This document shows, in pieces, positions 6,327-14,524 of a DNA stretch of 37,389 nucleotides (its first letter is position 1; the number at the start of each line of letters is the position of its first letter). The notes under the pieces were generated by a model. That model did no database searches, had not been told where the DNA came from, and worked only from the letters and a program-made list of their open reading frames with translations. The stretch covers positions 1 through 37,389 of the forward strand of contig WRFH01000004.1 in NCBI GenBank assembly GCA_009778915.1, in the 5' to 3' direction. Source of the stretch: Elusimicrobiota bacterium (GTDB lineage Bacteria > Elusimicrobiota > Elusimicrobia > Elusimicrobiales > Elusimicrobiaceae). The position numbers and the translations under genes are program-made.

Positions 6327-8930
6327 ATGGCACAGGAAATGGATTTTGCGGCTGAGCAGAAACATATTGACGAAGTTACGGCCAAAGTAGCCGCGGCGCA
6401 GAAAAAATACGCGCAGTATACGCAGGAACAGGTGGACAATATTTTCCGCGCGGCTGCCGAGGCGGCGGCTTCAAAGCGCATACAGCTGGCCAAACTTGCC
6501 GTCGAAGAAACCGGCATGGGCGTAATGGAAGACAAGGTTATAAAAAACCATTTCGCGTCCGAATATATTTATAATACTTATAAAAACACGCAGACGTGCG
6601 GCGTGCTGGAAAGGGACCACGCTTTCGGCTTTGCGAGAGTGGCCGAGCCTATCGGCGTGATAGCCGGCATTATCCCGACGACTAACCCTACGTCCACCGC
6701 AATTTTCAAATCTCTTCTCGCGTTAAAAACAAGAAACGGAATAATTTTTTCCCCCCACCCGCGCGCCAAAAAATGCACGATAGCGGCCGCAACAGTTGTG
6801 CTTGACGCCGCCGTTTCCGCCGGCGCGCCGCCGGGCATTATCGGCTGGGCGGAAAGCGCGTCAAAAGAAGCCAGCGAATATTTGATGGGCCATCCGAACA
6901 TCAATTTAATTCTCGCCACCGGCGGGCCGGGCATGGTCCGCGCGGCTTACAGTTCCGGCAAACCGGCCATCGGCGTCGGCGCGGGAAATACGCCCGTGCT
7001 GATAGACGCGACGGCGAATATCAAAATGGCCGTCAGTTCCGTCATAATGAGCAAAACTTTTGACAACGGCATGATTTGCGCCAGCGAACAGGCGGTTATC
7101 GTGGAAGAAAGCATAGCCCTTGCCGTCGAAGAGGAATTTGTAAAACGCGGCTGTTATTTTGTCGACGGGCCGGAGCGTGAAAAACTTTCAAAGACTATAG
7201 TTTTTGACGAACATTTGAACTCAAAAATCGTCGGCCAGAGCGCGGCGGCCATCGCGAAAATGGCCGGCTTTGAAGTGCCGCCAGAAATCAAAATTTTAAT
7301 CGCGCATACGGAGAAAGTAAGCTGTGACGAACCTTTCGCCTACGAAAAACTTTCCCCCGTCCTTGCTTTCTACACGGTCAAAACTTTTGAGCAGGGCGTT
7401 GAGCTGGCGCAGAAATTAATTGAGTTCGGCGGCGCGGGCCATACGTCGGTGTTGTACACGAACGAAGTCAACACAAAGCACATAGAAATTTTCCAGGAAC
7501 ATCTGACTACCGGGCGCATACTTATTAATATGCCGTCGTCGCAGGGCGCGATTGGGGACGTGTATAATTTTAAACTTGTCCCGTCTCTGACGCTGGGCTG
7601 CGGCTCCTGGGGCGGCAATTCGGTAAGCGAAAATATAGGGGTGAAACATCTTATGAACATAAAATCCGTGGCGGAAAGACGGGAAAATATGCTGTGGTTC
7701 CGCGTGCCGCCGAAAATATATTTTAAACAGGGCGCCACGACGCTGGCTCTTGAAGAATTAAAAGGCAAAAAACGCGCTTTTATAGTTACCGATAAGACGA
7801 TGGAGACTCTCGGTCAGGTGCAGAAAGTTTCCAACATTTTAGAAAATACCGGAATATCCGTGCGCGTTTTCTCAGATGTTAAACCGGACCCGGATATGGC
7901 GAATGTCCGCGAAGCGCTGGAACTTGTAAATCTGTTCCAGCCGGATATTTTAATCGGTTTCGGCGGCGGCAGCCCTATGGACGCGGCAAAAATTATCTGG
8001 CTTATGTACGAGCACCCGGGCATTAAATTTGAGGATATCGCGCTGCGTTTTATGGATATCAGAAAACGTATTACGGAGTTCCCGCAGATGGGTACGAAAG
8101 CGATAATGGTTGCCATTCCTACGACATCCGGCACGGGCTCCGAAGTTTCGCCTTTTACGGTGGTTACCGGCGACAACGGGATAAAATATCCCATCGCCGA
8201 TTACAGCCTTACGCCGAACATGGCGATTATTGACCCGGAATACGTGCTGAGCATGCCTAAAACTTTGACCGCTTATTCCGGGCTTGACGTTTTGACGCAC
8301 TGCGTGGAGGCTTACACTTCCGTCTTCGCGAATAATTTCAGCGACGGGCACGCTTTGGAAGGCCTGCGGCTGGTTTTCAAATATTTACGCGCGTCGTATA
8401 ACGAAGGCGCGGATAACCCGACGGCGCGCGAAAAAATGCATTACGCGGCGACCATCGGCGGCATGGCTTTTGCAAACGCGTTTCTCGGAATTTGCCATTC
8501 GATGGCGCATAAAATAGGCGGCGCTTTCCATATCGCGCACGGGCTGGCAAACGCGGTGCTGCTGCCTTATGTGATTGAGTATAACGCGACGGATAATCCC
8601 GTCAAGCAGGGCTTAATGCCGCAGTACAAATATCCGTTTGTCAAAGGGCGTTACGCGAAGATAGCGGACCATCTGGGCATAACTTTGGACTGCGGGGACG
8701 ATAAAGATAAAAAAGTCCGCCGTCTGATTGACGCGATTAACGGCCTTAAAAAAGATTTAAACGTGCCGTTCTCTTTAAAAGACTGCGGCGTGCCGGAAAA
8801 AGAATTTCTGGCCAAACTTGACGAACTGGCCGAAGAAGCTTTTGACGACCAATCGACGGGCGGCAACCCGCGATACCCGCTGGTAAGCGAACTTAAAGAA
8901 TTGTATTTAAAAGCCTACTACGGAAAATAA
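6327..8930 (+). CDS. adhE: Bifunctional aldehyde-alcohol dehydrogenase
   Basis: Reduces acetyl-CoA to acetaldehyde and then ethanol with two NADH, regenerating NAD in fermentation; the enzyme usually forms cytosolic spirosomes. At 867 residues it has the full fusion. The N-terminal aldehyde dehydrogenase half holds the catalytic Cys at residue 251 in N-G-M-I-C-A-S-E. The C-terminal iron-dependent alcohol dehydrogenase starts at about residue 450 with GGGSPMDAAK and TTSGTGSEV, and metal-ligand histidines in F-L-G-I-C-H-S-M-A-H-K and F-H-I-A-H-G. A strong AAAGGAGGGG precedes the ATG. It stands alone, with a terminator after it. No residue expected for activity is visibly missing. Confidence 0.97.
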   Translation: MAQEMDFAAEQKHIDEVTAKVAAAQKKYAQYTQEQVDNIFRAAAEAAASKRIQLAKLAVEETGMGVMEDKVIKNHFASEYIYNTYKNTQTCGVLERDHAFGFARVAEPIGVIAGIIPTTNPTSTAIFKSLLALKTRNGIIFSPHPRAKKCTIAAATVVLDAAVSAGAPPGIIGWAESASKEASEYLMGHPNINLILATGGPGMVRAAYSSGKPAIGVGAGNTPVLIDATANIKMAVSSVIMSKTFDNGMICASEQAVIVEESIALAVEEEFVKRGCYFVDGPEREKLSKTIVFDEHLNSKIVGQSAAAIAKMAGFEVPPEIKILIAHTEKVSCDEPFAYEKLSPVLAFYTVKTFEQGVELAQKLIEFGGAGHTSVLYTNEVNTKHIEIFQEHLTTGRILINMPSSQGAIGDVYNFKLVPSLTLGCGSWGGNSVSENIGVKHLMNIKSVAERRENMLWFRVPPKIYFKQGATTLALEELKGKKRAFIVTDKTMETLGQVQKVSNILENTGISVRVFSDVKPDPDMANVREALELVNLFQPDILIGFGGGSPMDAAKIIWLMYEHPGIKFEDIALRFMDIRKRITEFPQMGTKAIMVAIPTTSGTGSEVSPFTVVTGDNGIKYPIADYSLTPNMAIIDPEYVLSMPKTLTAYSGLDVLTHCVEAYTSVFANNFSDGHALEGLRLVFKYLRASYNEGADNPTAREKMHYAATIGGMAFANAFLGICHSMAHKIGGAFHIAHGLANAVLLPYVIEYNATDNPVKQGLMPQYKYPFVKGRYAKIADHLGITLDCGDDKDKKVRRLIDAINGLKKDLNVPFSLKDCGVPEKEFLAKLDELAEEAFDDQSTGGNPRYPLVSELKELYLKAYYGK

Positions 8931-8934
8931 GATT

Positions 8935-8973
8935 AAAAAAAAGAGCCCTTTAATTTAAAGGGCTCTTTTTTAA
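8935..8973. terminator. Bidirectional rho-independent terminator
   Basis: AAGAGCCCTTT pairs with AAAGGGCTCTT around an AT-rich loop, with an A-run before and a T-run after. It serves adhE on the plus strand and probably the Cys-rich gene on the minus strand. Confidence 0.85.
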
Positions 8974-8990
8974 TTTGAAACTCAATACCG

Positions 8991-9647
8991 TTACTGCACT
9001 ACCACCTTACAGGCCAGATAATAGCACTCGGAAGCGGTGGTATCATTACCAACGTAACAGATGTTTTGAAAGCCTCCTTGGTTTGCGTTGAGATACTGGC
9101 TAATCGTCGTCCCCCATGCCGTCATACATTCGCTTGCCGCTGTATCTCCGGGCATTGTGCTGTGCGGGTTAGCGCCGTTGGGGCAGCGCTGCGCTAAAAT
9201 GGTTGAGCCGGTAAAGCCAAACACAGACATGACATTGGTATTTAAGCAGCCGCCGGTTTGATTAACCATTTGGATATTGGCTACAAGCGTAGCCGCGGGC
9301 GTCGTCGCTTTACAGGTGCATGAATTATAACTGACACCGTTGCATGTCGCTACAGAACCGGGAATGCCTTGATATCCGCTTCCGCAGCAAGCCGTACAAT
9401 CGGTAGCCACGCTGGGGCCGTTCTTAACATACCCGCCCGCTTTGGCGGTACATGTTATAGCGGGGCAGCATTCGCTTGTGGAATGGCCCGGAGGCATTAC
9501 CCCGTATCCGCAGCATTGGGAAATAGTGGCCGGAGCAAAATTAGCCTGACCGCAGCGGCATTTTAAATAAGCGTCCGACTGTGAAAAACTATAAGAAGCA
9601 AGGAACATCAGAACAACAACCGCCATATGTTTTATTATTCTTTTCAC
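8991..9647 (-). CDS. Secreted cysteine-rich protein
   Basis: A 218-residue protein starts at a GTG that follows a good AGGAGG. It opens with a clear signal peptide (K-R-I-I-K-H then a hydrophobic stretch ending about A-S-Y-S-F-S-Q). The mature part has about 19 cysteines, several as CC or CxC (C-R-C-G, Q-C-C-G, E-C-C-P, A-C-C-G, C-T-C-K), like the large protein at the left end of the window. The C-terminal half is less Cys-rich, with spaced single cysteines. I do not recognise a family. Export and disulfide stabilisation are inferred from the composition. It is transcribed alone. Confidence 0.8.
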   Translation of the reverse strand: MKRIIKHMAVVVLMFLASYSFSQSDAYLKCRCGQANFAPATISQCCGYGVMPPGHSTSECCPAITCTAKAGGYVKNGPSVATDCTACCGSGYQGIPGSVATCNGVSYNSCTCKATTPAATLVANIQMVNQTGGCLNTNVMSVFGFTGSTILAQRCPNGANPHSTMPGDTAASECMTAWGTTISQYLNANQGGFQNICYVGNDTTASECYYLACKVVVQ

Positions 9648-9678
9648 AAAAAACCTCCTGAACTAATTTGAATGTACG

Positions 9679-9707
9679 CATATAATATAACATATTTTGG
9701 TATACAA
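9679..9707 (-). promoter_or_regulatory. Promoter candidate for the secreted Cys-rich gene
   Basis: On the minus strand TTGTAT (9707-9702) and TATATG (9684-9679) are 17 bases apart, about 30 bases before the GTG start at 9647. The match is partial and the region is AT-rich. Confidence 0.4.
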
Positions 9708-9710
9708 TAG

Positions 9711-9857
9711 ATATAAATAGTTAAAATTATTTAGGCTAATCTATTTAGGAAAATCCGGCGGATAAAAATTGTTTTTTTGCGACGAAAGCCAAAAAATACC
9801 GCTCTTGTCTTTCCATCCCCGCCGGAGGAGCGGTAGATAACGGATAAAATCCGTCTA
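9711..9857. other. Non-coding stretch with a terminator-like hairpin
   Basis: No convincing gene is seen here. Near its right end GATAACGGAT pairs with ATCCGTCTATC (9836-9859, with small bulge) and is followed by six T (9861-9866), so it resembles a plus-strand terminator, although no plus-strand gene lies upstream. Confidence 0.35.
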
Positions 9858-10078
9858 TCGTTTTTTCCTTCGCCCCTCCTGGGGAGAGGGTTAGGGTGAG
9901 GGGGTGTGTACACATCATATTGTTGTTAATCAACTTAGGTTTTTCACCTTATCGGCCCCGGAAAGGCGAGGCCTTGAATAGATTTAAAGACTTACGGCGC
10001 ATGTTGTGTAACTACCCCCTCACCCGTGCCCTCTCCCCCGGAGGGGAGAGGAAAAAAATCGGAGGACGGAGTATTAAT
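9858..10078. repeat. R2 palindromic repeat, copy a (full)
   Basis: The left arm (9864-9905) and right arm (about 10013-10056) are inverted versions of a CCCTCTCCCC...GGGGAGAGG type sequence. The spacer contains TTATCGGCCCCGGAAAGGC followed by AGGCCTTGAATAG. The right edge is CGGAGGACGGAGTATTA. Matches are at 11560-11780, 22533-22703 and, inverted, 24101-24245. Confidence 0.85.
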
Positions 10079-10146
10079 AATCACGCCGCGGTTTTTCTTA
10101 TTTTGTAAAATATAAACAGTCTGGCCGCGTTACTAAAGGTAAAAAA

Positions 10147-11397
10147 ATGGGTTTTTCAGTCGAGTTTGTGCTGCTTGCCGGTTCCCTTATGATTTTGCTG
10201 AGTATTCTTGTCAGCAAAATGTCTTCGCATTTCAGTATTCCGATATTGGCCGTTTTTCTGTTTGTCGGCATGATGGCCGGCTCAGAGGGAATTGGCAAAA
10301 TAACTTTTGACAACGTGGAATTTGCAAAGGGCCTCGGCATAGTGGCGCTTTCATTTATTTTGTTCGCCGGCGGGCTGGACACTAATTTCCGGCGCACAAG
10401 ACTTATCATGTGGCCGTCTTTCGCGCTGGCGACGGCGGGCGTTTTTATTTCCGCCGGCGTGGCCGGGCTGCTTATACATTTTATTCTGGGGCGCGGCCTT
10501 TGGGAAAGTCTGCTGCTCGGCTCCGTCATTTCTTCGACGGACGCCGCCGCCGTGTTTTCAATACTGCGCTCCCGCAACGTTAAACTTAAAGGCATGCTGA
10601 AACCGCTTTTGGAAATAGAATCCGCCAGCAACGACCCCTCCGCCGTTTTTCTTACCTTAATTATCATACAGATAATGATGATGCCGTCGCTCGATTTAAA
10701 AGGCCTGCTTATAATGTTTTTCCAGCAGCTGTTCTGGGGCGTGGTGGTCGGCATCGCGCTGTCGCGCGTCGTGGAATTTATTATACGCCGCATGGATTTG
10801 CAGTACGAAGGTCTTTACCCGGTGCTGACGATGTCCTTTGTAACGTTTACTTACAGCATGACGGCGCTCATCGGCGGCAACGGCTTTTTGGCCGTGTTTC
10901 TGATGGGGTTAAGCCTGTCCCGTTTTGATTTGCGCCGCAAAACTAACCTTATTACTTTTCACGACAGCATAGCGTGGCTTATGCAGGCCGTCATGTTTTT
11001 GACTTTGGGGCTTTTGGTTTATCCTTCGCGTCTTATAGACGTGTGGATAGAAGGCGTCGTCGTGGCATTGATTTTATTTTTCATCGCGCGGCCGATAAGC
11101 GTTTACGCAAGTCTGCTGCCTTTCAGAAGTATAAACGGCAAAGAAAAGGCTTTGATTTCCTGGGTTGGTTTGCGCGGCGCGGCGCCGATTGTGCTGGCCA
11201 CTTTCCCGCTGTCCGAGCGCGTTCAAAACGCGGAATTTATTTTCAATATAGTTTTCTTCGTCGTGCTGCTGTCGGTTTTTATACAGGGGACGACTATCAC
11301 CCCCCTCGCCCGCCGTCTGGGTTTGGACGCAAATACGGAGACCGAAGAAGAACACGATACGCCTGATATTATGGACGACAGTTCCTTTCAGGCTTAA
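10147..11397 (+). CDS. CPA1-family cation/proton antiporter (NhaP2/CvrA-like, short form)
   Basis: A 416-residue integral membrane protein with about 12 hydrophobic segments exchanges K+ or Na+ for H+ across the inner membrane. Family motifs visible are F-A-G-G-L-D-T (about 76-82), S-S-T-D-A-A-A-V-F-S-I-L (about 131-142) and E-S-A-S-N-D-P-S-A-V-F (about 157-167), where the Asn-Asp pair marks the ion site. NhaP2 relatives usually carry a C-terminal cytoplasmic RCK_C/TrkA-C regulatory domain; this protein ends with a short acidic tail and has none. The ATG follows AAAGGT at a reasonable distance. Substrate cannot be settled from sequence. Confidence 0.87.
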   Translation: MGFSVEFVLLAGSLMILLSILVSKMSSHFSIPILAVFLFVGMMAGSEGIGKITFDNVEFAKGLGIVALSFILFAGGLDTNFRRTRLIMWPSFALATAGVFISAGVAGLLIHFILGRGLWESLLLGSVISSTDAAAVFSILRSRNVKLKGMLKPLLEIESASNDPSAVFLTLIIIQIMMMPSLDLKGLLIMFFQQLFWGVVVGIALSRVVEFIIRRMDLQYEGLYPVLTMSFVTFTYSMTALIGGNGFLAVFLMGLSLSRFDLRRKTNLITFHDSIAWLMQAVMFLTLGLLVYPSRLIDVWIEGVVVALILFFIARPISVYASLLPFRSINGKEKALISWVGLRGAAPIVLATFPLSERVQNAEFIFNIVFFVVLLSVFIQGTTITPLARRLGLDANTETEEEHDTPDIMDDSSFQA

Positions 11398-11418
11398 AAA
11401 ATGTAGTACAATATATAT

Positions 11419-11511
11419 ATGTTAAAAACGGGATATAAATTTTTTGCTTACATTTACGCGGTGAGGAAGCTTTCCGCGCCAATGAAATTATCCCCCGCAA
11501 ATTTTGCGTAA
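11419..11511 (+). CDS. Possible 30-residue small protein (leaderless)
   Basis: An ATG at 11419 opens a 30-codon frame ending at TAA 11511, five bases before a terminator hairpin. A TACAAT hexamer at 11407-11412 would place transcription start at or near the ATG. No ribosome binding site is seen and the peptide (basic, several aromatics, no clear membrane segment) matches nothing I know. It may equally be a short non-coding RNA or chance. Confidence 0.2.
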   Translation: MLKTGYKFFAYIYAVRKLSAPMKLSPANFA

Positions 11512-11515
11512 CGCC

Positions 11516-11545
11516 ATCCCTGCCTGAAAAGCGGGGATTTTTTTT
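11516..11545 (+). terminator. Rho-independent terminator
   Basis: ATCCCTGC pairs with GCGGGGAT (one G-U pair) around CTGAAAA, followed by eight T. It ends the antiporter transcript or the short unit at 11419. Confidence 0.75.
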
Positions 11546-11559
11546 AGCGGCATGTTGTT

Positions 11560-11780
11560 TTTTCCTCTTCCTGAAAGGGAGAGGGCAGGGTGAGGGTTCG
11601 GCACACATCATGTACAGTAAATATAGTCGTGTTGTTATAAAATAAAGTTTGGATTTTTACCTTATCGGCCCCGGAAAGGAGGGGCCTTGAACAGATGAAA
11701 GGCGCATGTTTGTGTTTCAAAACCCTCACCTGTGTCCTCTCCCTTTCAGGGAGAGGAAAAAATTCGGAGGACGGAGTACT
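11560..11780. repeat. R2 palindromic repeat, copy b (full), ending at the glnA start
   Basis: Left arm about 11568-11605, spacer with TTATCGGCCCCGGAAAGG and GGGGCCTTGAACAG, right arm about 11721-11760, then TCGGAGGACGGAGTACT directly against the glnA ATG at 11781. The repeat edge therefore supplies the ribosome binding site of glnA. A long frame (from ATG 11706) runs through the right arm into glnA, which would mislead a start call. Confidence 0.85.
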
Positions 11781-13133
11781 ATGACCATCACCAGAACGCC
11801 GGAAGAAATGAAAAAGATTCAGGAGATTTTAAAAATCTCGCAGGAAAATAATCTGCAGTTTATGGAAATATGGTTTGTAGATATTTTGGGTAATTTAAAA
11901 TCTTTGTCCGTCTCGCACCGCGAAGTAGAATACGCGCTGAAGGAAGGCATGGGGCTGGACGGCTCGTCGGTGGAAGGTTTCGCAAGAGTTTTTGAGTCGG
12001 ACCTTGTGGCCGTGCCGGACTTGGACACTTTTACCATTTTCCCGCCGGAGATGATGGGCATGCCCGTCGCCCGCGTGTTCTGCGAAATTAAAACGCCCGA
12101 CGGCAAATCTTTTGAAGGAGACACGCGCTGCATACTCAAAAAAAATCTTGCCGAAATGAAAAAAATGGGTTTTACGAATTTCATGGTCGGGCCGGAGCTT
12201 GAGTTTTTTCTGTTCCCGAATGACAAAAGCGTTTCGCCGCTTGACACCGGCGGATATTTTGACAGCGTGCCGATAGACGAGTCCCACCTTCTGCGCCGCA
12301 AAATAATGATTATGCTTGAAAAACTGGGCATACGCGTAGAGTACGCGCACCACGAAGTCGCGCCCAGCCAGCATGAAATTGATTTGCGTTACGACGAGGC
12401 TTTGCATATGGCCGACAACGTGGTAACATACAAAGCCGTCGTAAAAATGATAGCCGCGCAGAACGGCTGTTACGCCACTTTCATGCCAAAGCCCGTGCAG
12501 GGCGAAAACGGCAGCGGCATGCACGTACACCAGTCTCTTTTTAAAGACGGCGAAAATACTTTTTTTGATAAAGAGGACCCTTATTATCTTTCCAAAACCG
12601 CCAAATATTATATCGCGGGAATTTTGGCAAACGTAAAAGATATCTGCGCCGTCACAAACCAGTGGGTAAATTCCTACAAGCGTCTTGTGCCCGGTTATGA
12701 GGCGCCGGCTTATATCGCCTGGGGCCGCAAAAACAGAAGCACTCTGGTAAGAATCCCGCAGGTTAAGACGGGCAAACCGTCAGCCACGCGCATAGAGTGC
12801 CGTTTCCCGGACCCGGCGTGCAATCCGTATCTGGCGTTCTCTGTCATGCTGGCCGCCGGACTGGACGGTATAAAGAGAAAATTAACTTTGCGCGAACCGA
12901 CGGAAGAAAATATTTTCCATATGACGCCCGAGCAGAGAAAAGCGTTAAAAATAGACAGCCTGCCCGGGTATCTGGTAGAGGCCGTCAATAATCTGGAAAA
13001 CAGCGAGGTCGCTAAAGCCGCGCTTGGCAAGCATACTTTTGAAAAATTTGTCGCGAATAAGCTGATTGAATGGGAGCAGTACCGCACCCAGATAAGCAGC
13101 TATGAATTAGAAAAATATTTGCCTGTATTATAG
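11781..13133 (+). CDS. glnA: Glutamine synthetase, type I
   Basis: Makes glutamine from glutamate, ammonia and ATP; cytosolic dodecamer. I place the start at 11781 (GGAGGACGGAG, then ATG), giving 450 residues, the usual GSI-alpha length. Signatures are D-G-S-S-V-E-G-F, G-P-E-L-E-F-F-L-F, H-H-E-V-A-P-S-Q-H-E, the ATP-binding KPVQGENGSGMHVHQS and V-P-G-Y-E-A-P-A-Y-I-A-W-G-R-K-N-R. In the region where GSI-beta has the adenylylated tyrosine (NLYDLP), this protein reads K-I-D-S-L-P, so adenylylation control is unlikely. guaA follows 10 bases downstream with its own AGGAGA, so they form an operon. Confidence 0.95.
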   Translation: MTITRTPEEMKKIQEILKISQENNLQFMEIWFVDILGNLKSLSVSHREVEYALKEGMGLDGSSVEGFARVFESDLVAVPDLDTFTIFPPEMMGMPVARVFCEIKTPDGKSFEGDTRCILKKNLAEMKKMGFTNFMVGPELEFFLFPNDKSVSPLDTGGYFDSVPIDESHLLRRKIMIMLEKLGIRVEYAHHEVAPSQHEIDLRYDEALHMADNVVTYKAVVKMIAAQNGCYATFMPKPVQGENGSGMHVHQSLFKDGENTFFDKEDPYYLSKTAKYYIAGILANVKDICAVTNQWVNSYKRLVPGYEAPAYIAWGRKNRSTLVRIPQVKTGKPSATRIECRFPDPACNPYLAFSVMLAAGLDGIKRKLTLREPTEENIFHMTPEQRKALKIDSLPGYLVEAVNNLENSEVAKAALGKHTFEKFVANKLIEWEQYRTQISSYELEKYLPVL

Positions 13134-13143
13134 GAGAACAATA

Positions 13144-14445
13144 ATGAAGAAAATAGTAATTTTAGACTTTGGCGCGCATGAAACTCAGTTTGTGGCGCGC
13201 CGTCTCAGAGAGAACGCCGTTTACTGCGAGGTCCTGCCCTGCAATATTAAGATTGCCACGCTCTGGCAGGGGCTTAACAACGCGGCCGGCATAGTTTTGG
13301 CGCATCCGCTCCGCGGCAAAAACGCGCCGGACTTTGACAAAAAAATACTGGAAATAAAACTTCCGTTTTTAACCGTGTATTTTGACGACAAGAAACGCGG
13401 CGGAAGAAACGTCGTCAACCTGCCGGACATGCACTCCAAAACCGCGGCGGCGGAGTTGACGAACTTCGCGCGCAAAACCTGCGGCATTACGGACAGGTGG
13501 ACCGGCAAAGAAATTCTGGCCGCGTGCGTCGCCGAAGCCAAAGAGCAGGTTGGCAAAGAAGGCCGCATAATATGCGCGCTGAGCGGCGGCGTGGATTCCA
13601 CCGTCGTGGCCGCGCTGCTTTCAAAAGCGGTAGGCAGCCGGCTTAACTGCATTTTTGTGGATACCGGCCTTATCCGGCTGGGCGATAAAGAGAAGGTAAT
13701 AAAAGTTGCCAAAAAATTAAAATTTAATTTAAAAGTGATTGAGGCGGAAGATTTGTTTTTAACCCGCCTGGCCGGCGTGGAAGACCCGGAACAGAAAAGG
13801 AAAATTATCGGCGCCACGTTTATCGACGTGTTTGAGAAGGAAGCCAAACAGTTCAAAAACGCTCAGTTCCTGGCGCAGGGCACTATTTACCCCGACATAG
13901 TGGAGTCTCTTTCTCCGAAGGGCCACGTCATAAAATCCCACCACAATGTCGGCGGGCTGCCTGAGAGAATGAATTTAAAACTGGTTGAACCCGTTAAATT
14001 TTTGTTCAAGGACGAAGTGCGCGTCTTGGGCAGAGAACTCGGCCTGAGCGACGATATCGTAAACGCTCATCCGTGCCCTGGTCCGGCTCTGGGCGTGCGG
14101 CAGCTCGGCGCGCTGACCAAAAGAGATTTGGACACTCTGCGCGAGGCGGACTTAATCGTGCGCGAAGAACTTACGAAAGCGGGCTGGTACAACAAGTGCT
14201 GGCAGGCTTTCGCAATCCTGCTGCCGATACGCTCCACCGGCATAAAAAACGCCAAACGCACTTTTGAAAAACCCGTCTGCGTGCGCGTTATAAACAGCGT
14301 CGACGCGATGACTGCGGACTGGACGCGCCTCCCCTATGAAATTCTTGAAAAAATATCGTCAAGAATTACGTCCGAGGTGCCCGGCGTGAACCGCGTGGTT
14401 TACGACATAACGCCCAAACCGCCGGCCACGATTGAATGGGAGTAG
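13144..14445 (+). CDS. guaA: GMP synthase with degenerate, truncated glutaminase domain
   Basis: Converts XMP to GMP with ATP and ammonia. The ATP pyrophosphatase domain is intact: PP-loop S-G-G-V-D-S-T-V at 147-154, then S-H-H-N-V-G-G-L-P, H-P-C-P-G-P-A-L-G and R-S, with the dimerisation domain ending K-P-P-A-T-I-E-W-E. The N-terminus opens like a normal class I glutaminase (I-V-I-L-D-F-G, V-Y-C-E-V-L-P-C-N) but is only about 115 residues instead of about 200. The nucleophile-elbow G-[IV]-C-Y-G-M is replaced by L-T-V-Y-F-D-D, and the region holding the catalytic His and Glu is absent. The total is 433 residues against about 510-525 in the family. It should be ammonia-dependent unless another subunit supplies ammonia. 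It is directly downstream of glnA. Confidence 0.9.
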   Translation: MKKIVILDFGAHETQFVARRLRENAVYCEVLPCNIKIATLWQGLNNAAGIVLAHPLRGKNAPDFDKKILEIKLPFLTVYFDDKKRGGRNVVNLPDMHSKTAAAELTNFARKTCGITDRWTGKEILAACVAEAKEQVGKEGRIICALSGGVDSTVVAALLSKAVGSRLNCIFVDTGLIRLGDKEKVIKVAKKLKFNLKVIEAEDLFLTRLAGVEDPEQKRKIIGATFIDVFEKEAKQFKNAQFLAQGTIYPDIVESLSPKGHVIKSHHNVGGLPERMNLKLVEPVKFLFKDEVRVLGRELGLSDDIVNAHPCPGPALGVRQLGALTKRDLDTLREADLIVREELTKAGWYNKCWQAFAILLPIRSTGIKNAKRTFEKPVCVRVINSVDAMTADWTRLPYEILEKISSRITSEVPGVNRVVYDITPKPPATIEWE

Positions 14446-14457
14446 CTGACGGAAATA

Positions 14458-14522
14458 GCGGTTTTCATAAATAAAAAAAGCGGTGCAAATTTTGCACCGC
14501 TTTTTTTATTTATGAAAACCGC
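14458..14522. terminator. 65-bp perfect palindrome, bidirectional terminator
   Basis: The left arm 14458-14489 and right arm 14491-14522 are exact reverse complements over 32 bases, with one central base (14490). The inner part, GCGGTGCAAA/TTTGCACCGC flanked by an A-run and a T-run, is a classic two-way terminator between the convergent guaA and 14525-15496 genes. The outer arms extend it well beyond terminator needs. Confidence 0.9.
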
Positions 14523-14524
14523 GC

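Noticed and set aside
10098-10793. A 231-codon frame on the minus strand
   Set aside because: It lies opposite the antiporter gene, is Ser/Arg-rich in an artificial way and has no family features.
11706-11780. An N-terminal extension of glnA from the ATG at 11706
   Set aside because: The added codons are the translated right arm of an R2 repeat, and a similar peptide appears opposite copy d. The ATG at 11781 has a good ribosome binding site and gives the family length.
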